From: Casimicrobium huifangae
Lineage (GTDB): Bacteria; Pseudomonadota; Gammaproteobacteria; Burkholderiales; Casimicrobiaceae
Length of the DNA: 64,000 nt
NCBI RefSeq assembly: GCF_009746125.1
Contig: NZ_CP041352.1
Span: forward strand, 1,515,847-1,579,846
Reading direction: 5' to 3'
In this document: in pieces, positions 45,170-52,533 of the stretch
Numbering within the stretch: the stretch's first letter is position 1
How the letters are laid out: each line of letters opens with the position of its first letter
Program-made: the position numbers and the translations under genes
Notes under the pieces: generated by a model
Seen by the model: the letters and a program-made list of their open reading frames with translations, nothing else
What the model was told of the DNA's origin: nothing
The model's database searches: none

Positions 45170-46153
45170 CTAGCCGAGCAAATGCGCAATCGCGTCGCGC
45201 TCGTCGGTCAGCTCCTTCAGCGTCTTGTCCATGCGGGCGCGGCTGGCGGCGTCAATCTCGAGGCCGGTCACGCGGGTGTATTCGCCGTTGGCGCAGGTCA
45301 CGGCGACGCCGTACTGAATGCCTTCCGGGATGCCGTAGCTGCCGTCCGACGGGATGCCCATCGTCACCCATTCGCCGTTGGTGCCGAGCGCCCAGTCACG
45401 CATGTGATCGATCGCCGCGTTGGCCGCCGAAGCCGCCGACGACACGCCACGCGCTTCGATGATGGCTGCGCCGCGCTTGCCGACAGTCGGGATGAACACG
45501 TCGTTGTTCCAGGCGTCATCAATCTTGTCCTTGAGCGCAGCGCCGTTGGCGGTGGCGAAGCGCACATCCGGGTACATCGTCGGCGAGTGGTTGCCCCAGA
45601 CGACGAGCTTCTTGATGTCGGCGACCTTGGTGCCGGTCTTTGCCGCGAGCTGCGACAGGGCGCGGTTGTGGTCGAGGCGGAGCATCGACGTGAAGTTCTT
45701 CGCCGGCAGATCCGGGGCCGACTTCTGTGCGATGTAGGCATTGGTGTTGGCCGGATTGCCCACCACCAGGACTTTCACGTTGCGGCTGGCGACGGCGTTG
45801 AGTGCCTTGCCCTGTGCCGTGAAGATGGCCGCGTTGGCCTGCAGCAGATCAGCGCGCTCCATGCCGGGGCCGCGCGGACGGGCGCCCACGAGCAGGGCGT
45901 AATCGGTGTCCTTGAACGCGGTCATCGGATCCGAGTGCGCTTCCATGCCGGCGAGCAGCGGGAACGCGCAGTCGTCCAGCTCCATCATGACGCCCTTGAG
46001 CGCCTTTTGCGGGCCTTCGACCGGCACTTCCAGCAGTTGCAGGATGACGGGCTGGTCCTTGCCCAGCATTTCGCCGGAGGCGATGCGGAACAGGAGGGCG
46101 TAACCAATCTGGCCAGCGGCTCCGGTGACGGCTACACGAACAGGGGCTTTCAT
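45170..46153 (-). CDS. mdh: malate dehydrogenase
   Basis: 327 residues, the betaproteobacterial (cytosolic-eukaryote-like) type. NAD-binding [20 protein letters not shown]; substrate Arg/Asp region [40 protein letters not shown]; catalytic pair in [15 protein letters not shown] and [16 protein letters not shown] (His). Oxidises malate to oxaloacetate for gltA and prpC. It is divergent from gntR; an imperfect copy of the GntR-type palindrome lies 56 bp upstream (46209-46220), suggesting shared control. Confidence 0.96.
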   Translation of the reverse strand: MKAPVRVAVTGAAGQIGYALLFRIASGEMLGKDQPVILQLLEVPVEGPQKALKGVMMELDDCAFPLLAGMEAHSDPMTAFKDTDYALLVGARPRGPGMERADLLQANAAIFTAQGKALNAVASRNVKVLVVGNPANTNAYIAQKSAPDLPAKNFTSMLRLDHNRALSQLAAKTGTKVADIKKLVVWGNHSPTMYPDVRFATANGAALKDKIDDAWNNDVFIPTVGKRGAAIIEARGVSSAASAANAAIDHMRDWALGTNGEWVTMGIPSDGSYGIPEGIQYGVAVTCANGEYTRVTGLEIDAASRARMDKTLKELTDERDAIAHLLG

Positions 46154-46208
46154 GTTTGATCCTTTTCTAGGGGTGGCACTGCGCCCCGAAACCCGCTGTT
46201 ACCGTCGC

Positions 46209-46220
46209 TCTTGTATAAGA
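46209..46220. promoter_or_regulatory. candidate GntR site in front of mdh
   Basis: TCTTGTATAAGA followed by CC, differing by one base from TCTTATATAAGA at the heart of the palindrome at 46366-46391. It lies about 56 bp upstream of the mdh start. Confidence 0.5.
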
Positions 46221-46365
46221 CCACGACAAAAACCGAGAGCCAGCCGGAGCACTGAACTGTCAATTCTCGCGCAACTCGCCTGACTTGTCGTTGACGGATG
46301 CTGCGCTGCGAAATCAGTTCAACCCGGAACGGATTATTCAACAAGTTTCCGCGCACGTCAACCAC

Positions 46366-46391
46366 TCTTATGTCTTATATAAGACATAAGA
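46366..46391. promoter_or_regulatory. 26-bp perfect palindrome, candidate GntR operator
   Basis: The half-site TCTTATGTCTTAT is followed at once by its exact reverse complement. It contains nested TCTTAT repeats and ends 43 bp before the gntR ATG. UTRA-type GntR proteins bind such AT-rich dyads, so autoregulation is likely. It lies in the divergent mdh/gntR region (46154-46434). Confidence 0.7.
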
Positions 46392-46434
46392 CCACAGATT
46401 GCCAAGCGGGCGATTTTGAGCAACAATTCGCTAC

Positions 46435-47232
46435 ATGAGCGACGTCGCCCTGGCCTCCCACACTGCGTCCGCAGGCGCCTCCGGCACTGCGGCCGGGGCT
46501 ACGGCCCCGGAGACGCCGTCGTTCCAGCCGCTTTACCAGCAGATCAAGGGCTTGCTGACGCAGCGCCTTGAATCAGGCGAGTGGCGGCCTGGTGAAGCGA
46601 TTCCCAGTGAGCAGGACCTTGCCGCCCAATTCAGCGTAAGTCAGGGTACGGTGCGCAAAGCCATCGATGAGCTGGCTGGCGAGAACATCGTCGTGCGCCG
46701 TCAGGGCAAGGGCACCTTTGTTGCAACGCACACCGAGACCAAGAGCTCGATGTTCCGCTTTCTGCGCATGCGCCGCAACGACGGTCAGGATGAGTATCCC
46801 GCCAGCGACCTGCTTGACGTCCGGCGCGGCCGGGCCACCGCCGAAATTGCCCGCGCCATCGACATCAAGCCCGGCGACGGCGTGCTGGTGCTGCGCCGCC
46901 TGCTGCGTTACGGCGGCGAACCGACGGTGCTCGACGAGATCACGTTGCCTGCCGCCCTGTTCAAGGGCCTCACCAAAGAACGCTTCGATGCCTATGAGGG
47001 CTCGATGTATGGCTTTTTCGAGACCGAGTTCGGCGTCCGCATGTTGCGCGCCGAGGAACAGGTGAAGGCGGTCGCGGCAGACCCGGTGACCGCCGAAGCG
47101 CTGCGCGTGGGCATTGGCGCACCGCTGCTTTGCGTGGAGCGCATTGCCTACACCTACGGCGACAAGCCGGTGGAATTCCGTCGTGGGCTCTGCACCACCC
47201 GAAGTCACCACTATGCCAATACCCTGAGCTGA
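46435..47232 (+). CDS. GntR/UTRA (HutC-type) transcription regulator
   Basis: 265 residues. N-terminal winged helix (PLYQQIKGLLTQRLESGEWR, IPSEQDLAAQFSVSQGTVRK, GENIVVRRQGKGTFVATH) after a 30-residue Ala/Gly-rich leader, then a UTRA ligand-binding domain (VLVLRRLLRYGGEPTVLDEI, GVRMLRAEEQVKAVAADPVT, PLLCVERIAYTYGDKPVEFR). Located between mdh and sdhCDAB, it probably controls TCA-cycle genes in response to a small metabolite. It carries its own palindromic operator upstream. Ligand unknown. Confidence 0.88.
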   Translation: MSDVALASHTASAGASGTAAGATAPETPSFQPLYQQIKGLLTQRLESGEWRPGEAIPSEQDLAAQFSVSQGTVRKAIDELAGENIVVRRQGKGTFVATHTETKSSMFRFLRMRRNDGQDEYPASDLLDVRRGRATAEIARAIDIKPGDGVLVLRRLLRYGGEPTVLDEITLPAALFKGLTKERFDAYEGSMYGFFETEFGVRMLRAEEQVKAVAADPVTAEALRVGIGAPLLCVERIAYTYGDKPVEFRRGLCTTRSHHYANTLS

Positions 47233-47337
47233 CGCTGCAAGCTCGCGGTCAGCCACGAACAGCAAAATGAAAACAAGCAGTAACCGTTCAAACCAACAAT
47301 AGCAAACACAACCAATCAGTCCTACGGAGCACTCTGC

Positions 47338-47760
47338 ATGGCCAACACAGATTCAGTCACTCTGCCGAAAGCGAGGCCGCGACCGGTCTTCCGCAATATC
47401 GGTTTTGGTGAACTCTCCAACTACCGGCTGCCGATTCCGGGCGTCGCCTCGATCGTGCACCGGGTCACCGGCATTGCCCTGTTCGTCGCGCTGCTGTTTC
47501 TGCTCGCCATGCTGCAGATGAGCCTCAAGTCCGAGGCCGGCTTTGAGGCGTTCCGCAGAATCATCTGGGGCAACATCGTTGGCAAGCTGGTGCTGATCGG
47601 CCTGCTGTTCGCGCTGATCTATCACATGGTCGCCGGCTTCCGGCATCTGATTCAGGATGCCAACCAGTGGCTGGATCTGGCCACGGCACGCTCGACGGCG
47701 TTTGCATCGTTTGCCATCAGCATCGTGCTGACGGCGCTGGTGGTCTGGAGGCTCTGCTGA
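47338..47760 (+). CDS. sdhC: succinate dehydrogenase cytochrome b556 subunit
   Basis: 140 residues. Inner-membrane anchor of complex II. Signature RPVFRNIGFGELSNYRLPIP, VASIVHRVTGIALFVALLFL (SxxHRxTG), and the haem-ligand region IYHMVAGFRHLIQDANQWLD. Three membrane helices. GGAG lies 10 bases before the ATG. Its stop overlaps the sdhD start (TGATG). Confidence 0.95.
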   Translation: MANTDSVTLPKARPRPVFRNIGFGELSNYRLPIPGVASIVHRVTGIALFVALLFLLAMLQMSLKSEAGFEAFRRIIWGNIVGKLVLIGLLFALIYHMVAGFRHLIQDANQWLDLATARSTAFASFAISIVLTALVVWRLC

Positions 47761-48107
47761 TGGCTGCTTCATCGAAATTCATCACCGAATGGTGGCTGCA
47801 GCGCATCAGCGCCGTGGTCGTCGCCGCTTACGCGCTGCTGGTCATTGCCCTGCTGCTCATCAATGGCACGCCGAATGCGGCGCAGTGGCAGAGTCTATTT
47901 GCTAACACCGGCTTCAAGCTGGCCACGCTGCTGGCGCTGGTCGCCACGGCCTATCACGGTCTGGTGGGTGCATTGCACGTGTGGCCGGACTACGTGAAGA
48001 ACCGCGCCGTTCTCGCCGTACTCAATGCCTACACCTGGGTCGTTGCTGGCGCGGTGGTGTTGTGGTCGGTCTACATCCTGTTCGGCCTCAGCGCCATTGC
48101 TAAATAA
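47760..48107 (+). CDS. sdhD: succinate dehydrogenase membrane anchor subunit
   Basis: 115 residues, starting MAASSKFITEWWLQRISAVV; the ATG at 47760 shares its A with the sdhC stop. Three membrane helices. The conserved ATAYHGLVGALHVWPDYVKN carries the haem-b/quinone-site His and Asp. It pairs with SdhC to hold SdhAB and to reduce ubiquinone. 11 bp before sdhA. Confidence 0.95.
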   Translation: MAASSKFITEWWLQRISAVVVAAYALLVIALLLINGTPNAAQWQSLFANTGFKLATLLALVATAYHGLVGALHVWPDYVKNRAVLAVLNAYTWVVAGAVVLWSVYILFGLSAIAK

Positions 48108-48118
48108 GGGCACGCAGA

Positions 48119-49903
48119 ATGGCTCTCTCAGTTCACAAATACGATGCAGTGGTGGTAGGCGCCGGTGGCGCCGGGATGCGCTGCTCCCTGCAACTCGCGC
48201 GCGCAGGCCTGCGCGTCGCCGTGCTCTCCAAGGTGTTCCCGACGCGCTCGCACACAGTCGCGGCGCAGGGCGGTATCGGTGCCTCGCTCGGCAATATGGA
48301 CGAGGACAACTGGCACTACCACTTCTACGACACCGTCAAGGGCTCCGACTGGCTCGGCGACCAGGATGCCATCGAGTTCATGTGCCGCGAGGCACCGAAG
48401 GTCGTCTACGAGCTCGAACACATGGGCATGCCGTTCGACCGTAACCCTGACGGTACGATCTATCAGCGCCCGTTCGGCGGCCACAGCGCCAAGTACGGCG
48501 AGAAGCCGGTCCCCCGCGCCTGTGCCGCCGCTGACCGCACGGGTCACGCGATGCTGCACACGCTCTATCAGCAGAACGTCAAGAGCAACACCACGTTCTT
48601 TGTCGAATGGATGGCGCTCGACGTCATTCGCGACGCCGAGGGTGATGTGGTCGGCGTCACGGCGCTCGAGATGGAGACGGGCGAAGTTTCGATCTTTCAC
48701 GCCAAATGCGTGCTGTTTGCCACGGGTGGCGCCGGCCGCATCTTCGCAGCCTCGACCAACGCCTTCATCAACACGGGCGACGGTCTCGGCATGGCAGCAC
48801 GCGCCGGCATCCCGCTCGAAGACATGGAGTTCTGGCAGTTCCACCCAACTGGCGTACACAACGCGGGCGTGCTGCTGACCGAAGGCTGCCGTGGCGAAGG
48901 CGCGATCCTGCGCAACAAGGACGGCGAGCGCTTCATGGAGCGTTACGCGCCCAAGCTCAAGGACCTGGCGCCGCGTGACTTCGTGTCGCGCTGCATGGAC
49001 CAGGAGATCAAGGAAGGCCGCGGCTGCGGTCCGAACGGCGACTACATCGCGCTCGACCTCACCCACCTCGGCGGCGACACGATCATGAAGCGCCTGCCCT
49101 CGGTGCACGAGATCGGCAAGAACTTCGCCAACGTTGACGTCATCAAGGAGCCGATCCCGGTGGTGCCGACCATCCACTATCAGATGGGTGGCATCCCGAC
49201 CAATATCCACGGCCAGGTTGTCGTTCCCAAGAACGGTAACCCGAACACCGTGGTCAATGGCTTCTACGCCATCGGCGAATGCTCCTGCGTGTCGGTGCAC
49301 GGCGCCAACCGTCTGGGCACCAACTCGCTGCTCGACCTGCTGGTGTTCGGCCGCGCGGCCGGCAATCATCTGATCGAGACGGCGCTGGCGAGCAAGGCGC
49401 ACAAGCCGCTGCCGGCCAACGCGGCCGACTACTCGCTCGCACGCATCGCCAAGCTTGATCAGTCGAACAGCGGCGAGTATCCGCAGGACGTAGCCAACGA
49501 TCTGCGCAAGGCGATGCAGACGCACGCCGGCGTGTTCCGCACGCAGAAGAGCATGGACGAGGGCGTGGTCAAGGTGCTCGCCGTTGCCGAACGCGCGGCC
49601 AACCTGTCGCTCAAGGACAAGTCCAAGGTGTTCAACACCGCGCGCATCGAAGCGCTGGAAGTGGCCAACCTGATGGAAGCCGCGAAAGCGACGATGGTCT
49701 CGGCTGCCGCACGCAAGGAAAGCCGCGGCGCACACACGGTGGATGACTATGGCGATACGCCCGAGCACCCGCTCGGCCGTAACGACGACGTCTGGATGAA
49801 GCACACGCTCTGGTACAGCGAGGGCAACCGCCTCGACTACAAGCCGGTGCAGACCAAACCGCTGACCGTCGACACCATTCCGCTTGCGAAGCGCACGTTC
49901 TAA
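48119..49903 (+). CDS. sdhA: succinate dehydrogenase flavoprotein subunit
   Basis: 594 residues. FAD-binding VVVGAGGAGMRCSLQLARAG; FAD-attaching His in TRSHTVAAQGGIGASLGNMD; substrate site region HPTGVHNAGVLLTEGCRGEG and PTIHYQMGGIPTNIHGQVV; C-terminal HTLWYSEGNRLDYKPV. Oxidises succinate to fumarate. It is the third gene of sdhCDAB-sdhE. Confidence 0.97.
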   Translation: MALSVHKYDAVVVGAGGAGMRCSLQLARAGLRVAVLSKVFPTRSHTVAAQGGIGASLGNMDEDNWHYHFYDTVKGSDWLGDQDAIEFMCREAPKVVYELEHMGMPFDRNPDGTIYQRPFGGHSAKYGEKPVPRACAAADRTGHAMLHTLYQQNVKSNTTFFVEWMALDVIRDAEGDVVGVTALEMETGEVSIFHAKCVLFATGGAGRIFAASTNAFINTGDGLGMAARAGIPLEDMEFWQFHPTGVHNAGVLLTEGCRGEGAILRNKDGERFMERYAPKLKDLAPRDFVSRCMDQEIKEGRGCGPNGDYIALDLTHLGGDTIMKRLPSVHEIGKNFANVDVIKEPIPVVPTIHYQMGGIPTNIHGQVVVPKNGNPNTVVNGFYAIGECSCVSVHGANRLGTNSLLDLLVFGRAAGNHLIETALASKAHKPLPANAADYSLARIAKLDQSNSGEYPQDVANDLRKAMQTHAGVFRTQKSMDEGVVKVLAVAERAANLSLKDKSKVFNTARIEALEVANLMEAAKATMVSAAARKESRGAHTVDDYGDTPEHPLGRNDDVWMKHTLWYSEGNRLDYKPVQTKPLTVDTIPLAKRTF

Positions 49904-49927
49904 CTCAGGATAACGCTGGACCCGATC

Positions 49928-50635
49928 ATGGCTGACAAACGCACATTCGAAATCTATCGCTACGATCCTGACAAGGACGCGAAGCCCTACATGCAGACTT
50001 TCGAGATAGAGCTCGAAGGCACTGAGCGCATGCTGCTTGATGCGCTGATGAAGCTGAAGAAGGTGGATGACTCCATCAGCTACCGCCGTTCATGCCGCGA
50101 AGGTGTCTGCGGGTCGGATGCGATGAACATCAACGGCAAGAACGGCCTGGCCTGCCTGACCAACATGCAGACGCTGCCGCAAAAGATCACGCTGCGCCCG
50201 CTGCCGGGTCTGCCGGTCGTGCGCGACCTGATCGTCGACATGAGCCAGTTCTTCAAGCAGTACCACTCGATCAAGCCCTACATCGTCAATGACACGGTGG
50301 CGCCCGAGAAGGAACGCCTGCAGTCACAGGAAGACCGCGAAGAGCTGAACGGCCTCTACGAGTGCATCCTGTGCGCCTGCTGCTCGACAAGTTGTCCGAG
50401 TTTCTGGTGGAACCCCGACAAGTTCGTTGGTCCGGCCGGATTGCTCGCCGCCTACCGCTTCATCGCCGACACGCGCGATCAGGTGCGTGAGGAGCGTCTC
50501 GACAACCTCGAAGACCCGTACCGCCTGTTCCGCTGCCACACCATCATGAACTGCGTCGATGTCTGTCCGAAGGGGCTCAACCCGACCAAGGCCATCGGCA
50601 AGATCAAGGACATGCTGGTCAAGCGCGCTGCCTGA
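49928..50635 (+). CDS. sdhB: succinate dehydrogenase iron-sulfur subunit
   Basis: 235 residues. Three clusters: [2Fe-2S] by SCREGVCGSDAMNINGKNG ending LAC; [4Fe-4S] by CILCACCSTSCPSFWW; [3Fe-4S] with CHTIMNCVDVCPKGLNP. Passes electrons from SdhA to SdhCD. 24 bp after sdhA and 23 bp before sdhE. Confidence 0.97.
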   Translation: MADKRTFEIYRYDPDKDAKPYMQTFEIELEGTERMLLDALMKLKKVDDSISYRRSCREGVCGSDAMNINGKNGLACLTNMQTLPQKITLRPLPGLPVVRDLIVDMSQFFKQYHSIKPYIVNDTVAPEKERLQSQEDREELNGLYECILCACCSTSCPSFWWNPDKFVGPAGLLAAYRFIADTRDQVREERLDNLEDPYRLFRCHTIMNCVDVCPKGLNPTKAIGKIKDMLVKRAA

Positions 50636-50658
50636 TCCAGTCATCATCGCCGGCGATC

Positions 50659-50913
50659 ATGCTCACCGATCTCGAACTCTCAAAACTGCGCTGGCGCTGC
50701 CGGCGCGGCTTTCTTGAGAACGACATCATCCTGACCCGTCTGCTCGATCGCCGGGGCGCGAACTTCGCCCCGGACGAGCATGAGCAACTGCTGGCATTGA
50801 TTTCGCTCGACGACAACGACTTGTGGGAGATCATCGCCGGACGCTCCGACGACTTTCCTGCGGGCTGCAACGGCATGGTCGAAACGCTGCGTCAGACACG
50901 CGTCAATCATTAG
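50659..50913 (+). CDS. sdhE: FAD assembly factor SdhE
   Basis: 84 residues, the typical size. Promotes covalent flavinylation of SdhA. Contains LSKLRWRCRRGFLENDIILT, where the usual RGxxE motif appears as RGFLEND, and the helical FAPDEHEQLLALISLDDNDL and WEIIAGR. Placed between sdhB and gltA, as in many betaproteobacteria. Confidence 0.92.
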   Translation: MLTDLELSKLRWRCRRGFLENDIILTRLLDRRGANFAPDEHEQLLALISLDDNDLWEIIAGRSDDFPAGCNGMVETLRQTRVNH

Positions 50914-50985
50914 CCGTATTTTTCGTCCGTACCGCTTTCGCTTTCATCCATACCCAACACTTTCAACACAATAACGGAGCTTGCA

Positions 50986-52293
50986 ATGACCGCCTCCTCG
51001 ACCGCCACCCTGTCGTTCAGCGACGGCTCGCCCAGCATTGAATTTCCGGTGCTCAAGGGCACCGTGGGCCCTGATGTCGTTGACATCAAGACGCTTTACG
51101 GCAAGACCGGCAAGTTCACCTACGACCCGGGTTTCATGTCGACTGCGGCCTGTCGCTCAGCGATTACCTACATCGATGGCGACAAGGGCGAGCTCCTGTA
51201 TCGCGGCTACCCGATCGAGCAGATCGCAACCAATTGCGACTACCTCGAAACCTGCTACCTGCTGCTGAACGGCGAAATGCCCAACGCTGCGCAAAAGGAC
51301 GCCTTCGTCAGCAACGTGTCGCACCACACCATGGTGCACGAGCAGATGCAGTTCTTCCTGCGTGGTTTCCGCCGTGACGCGCACCCGATGGCTATCCTGA
51401 CCGGCATGGTCGGCGCGCTGTCGGCCTTCTACCACGACACGCTCGACATCAATAACGCCGAGCATCGCCACATTGCTGCGATCCGCCTGATCGCCAAGAT
51501 GCCGACCCTGGTGTCGATGGCGTACAAGTATTCGGCCGGCCAGCCGATGATCTACCCGAAGAACGATCTGTCGTACACCGCGAACTTCATGCGCATGATG
51601 TTTGCCACGCCATGCGAGGAATATCAGGTCAACGACGTGCTGGTGCGCGCGCTCGACCGCATCTTCATCCTGCATGCAGATCACGAACAGAACGCATCGA
51701 CCTCGACGGTTCGCCTTTGTGGATCGTCAGGCACCAACCCGTACGCGGCGATCGCTGCTGGCGTTGCCTGTCTGTGGGGCCCGGCGCATGGTGGCGCGAA
51801 CGAGGCGGCCCTCTCCATGCTGCTCGACATCCAGAAGAATGGCGGCGTCGAGAAGATCGGCGAGTTCATCACCGCAGTGAAGGACAAGAACTCCAACGTG
51901 CGTCTGATGGGCTTCGGCCATCGTGTCTACAAAAACTACGACCCGCGCGCCAAACTGATGCGCGAGACCTGTTATGAGGTGCTCGGCGAACTCGGTCTGC
52001 AGAACGACCCGCTGTTCAAGCTCGCGATGGAGCTGGAGAAGATCGCGCTGTCGGACGAATACTTCGTCTCCCGCAAGCTCTATCCGAACGTCGACTTCTA
52101 TTCCGGCATCGTGCAACGTGCCTTGGGTATCCCGACTTCACTGTTCACGGCAATTTTCGCGCTGGCCCGCACCGTCGGCTGGATCGCGCAACTGAACGAA
52201 ATGCTGGCCGATCCCGATCAGAAGATCGGCCGCCCACGCCAGCTCTTCACCGGCGCTACGGCTCGCGACGTGATGCCGTTGCATCAGCGGTAG
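50986..52293 (+). CDS. gltA: citrate synthase (type II)
   Basis: 435 residues. Condenses acetyl-CoA and oxaloacetate. Catalytic His in [38 protein letters not shown], second His in [19 protein letters not shown], Asp in [21 protein letters not shown]-terminal [20 protein letters not shown] and [10 protein letters not shown] belong to the hexameric Gram-negative type. GGAG lies 9 bases upstream of the ATG. Followed by a 240-bp repeat-rich gap. Confidence 0.97.
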   Translation: MTASSTATLSFSDGSPSIEFPVLKGTVGPDVVDIKTLYGKTGKFTYDPGFMSTAACRSAITYIDGDKGELLYRGYPIEQIATNCDYLETCYLLLNGEMPNAAQKDAFVSNVSHHTMVHEQMQFFLRGFRRDAHPMAILTGMVGALSAFYHDTLDINNAEHRHIAAIRLIAKMPTLVSMAYKYSAGQPMIYPKNDLSYTANFMRMMFATPCEEYQVNDVLVRALDRIFILHADHEQNASTSTVRLCGSSGTNPYAAIAAGVACLWGPAHGGANEAALSMLLDIQKNGGVEKIGEFITAVKDKNSNVRLMGFGHRVYKNYDPRAKLMRETCYEVLGELGLQNDPLFKLAMELEKIALSDEYFVSRKLYPNVDFYSGIVQRALGIPTSLFTAIFALARTVGWIAQLNEMLADPDQKIGRPRQLFTGATARDVMPLHQR

Positions 52294-52321
52294 CGCTTGC
52301 GCGCTGCGCGCGCAGGACGAG

Positions 52322-52372
52322 AGGACGACGCTGCGCTAGGACGACGGTGCGCCACTGGGCGCACCTAGGACG
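52322..52372 (-). repeat. two inverted CGTCCTAG-hairpin units downstream of gltA
   Basis: Read on the minus strand: CGTCCTAG, stem GGTGCGCC-loop-GGCGCACC (52346-52365), GTCGTCCT; then a second unit with a CGCAGCG core, 52322-52343. Same constant flanks as at 45093-45163 but different stem bases. Confidence 0.7.
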
Positions 52373-52456
52373 CAAGGCATCGTTGGCATCAAACTTCAAA
52401 CGACAGTAAACAGCAAAGCAACCAGCGAGTGACGGAAACACGTTGACACCTCCTTG

Positions 52457-52499
52457 CGTCCTAGGCGCGCCAGCGCCGACGTCCTAGCGAAGCGTCGTC
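52457..52499 (+). repeat. two CGTCCTAG-hairpin units upstream of sucA
   Basis: CGTCCTAG with stem GGCGC-GCCA-GCGCC and GACGTCCT (52457-52485), running into a second CGTCCTAG...TCGTC unit (52480-52499). The tail GAAGCGTCGTCTTCTCGTCC is shared base for base with 45110-45129. Confidence 0.7.
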
Positions 52500-52509
52500 T
52501 TCTCGTCCT

Positions 52510-52530
52510 CGCTTCTCCAAAGGAGAAGCG
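52510..52530 (+). promoter_or_regulatory. hairpin containing the sucA Shine-Dalgarno
   Basis: CGCTTCTCC (52510-52518), loop AAA, GGAGAAGCG (52522-52530): 9 bp perfect stem. The GGAG in the right arm is the sucA ribosome-binding site, 8 bases before the ATG at 52534, so in the folded state it is fully paired. Confidence 0.75.
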
Positions 52531-52533
52531 GAA

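Noticed and set aside
48128-49804. Long minus-strand frame (about 558 codons) opposite sdhA; similar ones opposite sucA, lpd, acnB and prpF
   Set aside because: Antisense shadows of well-identified enzymes; no start signals or family motifs.
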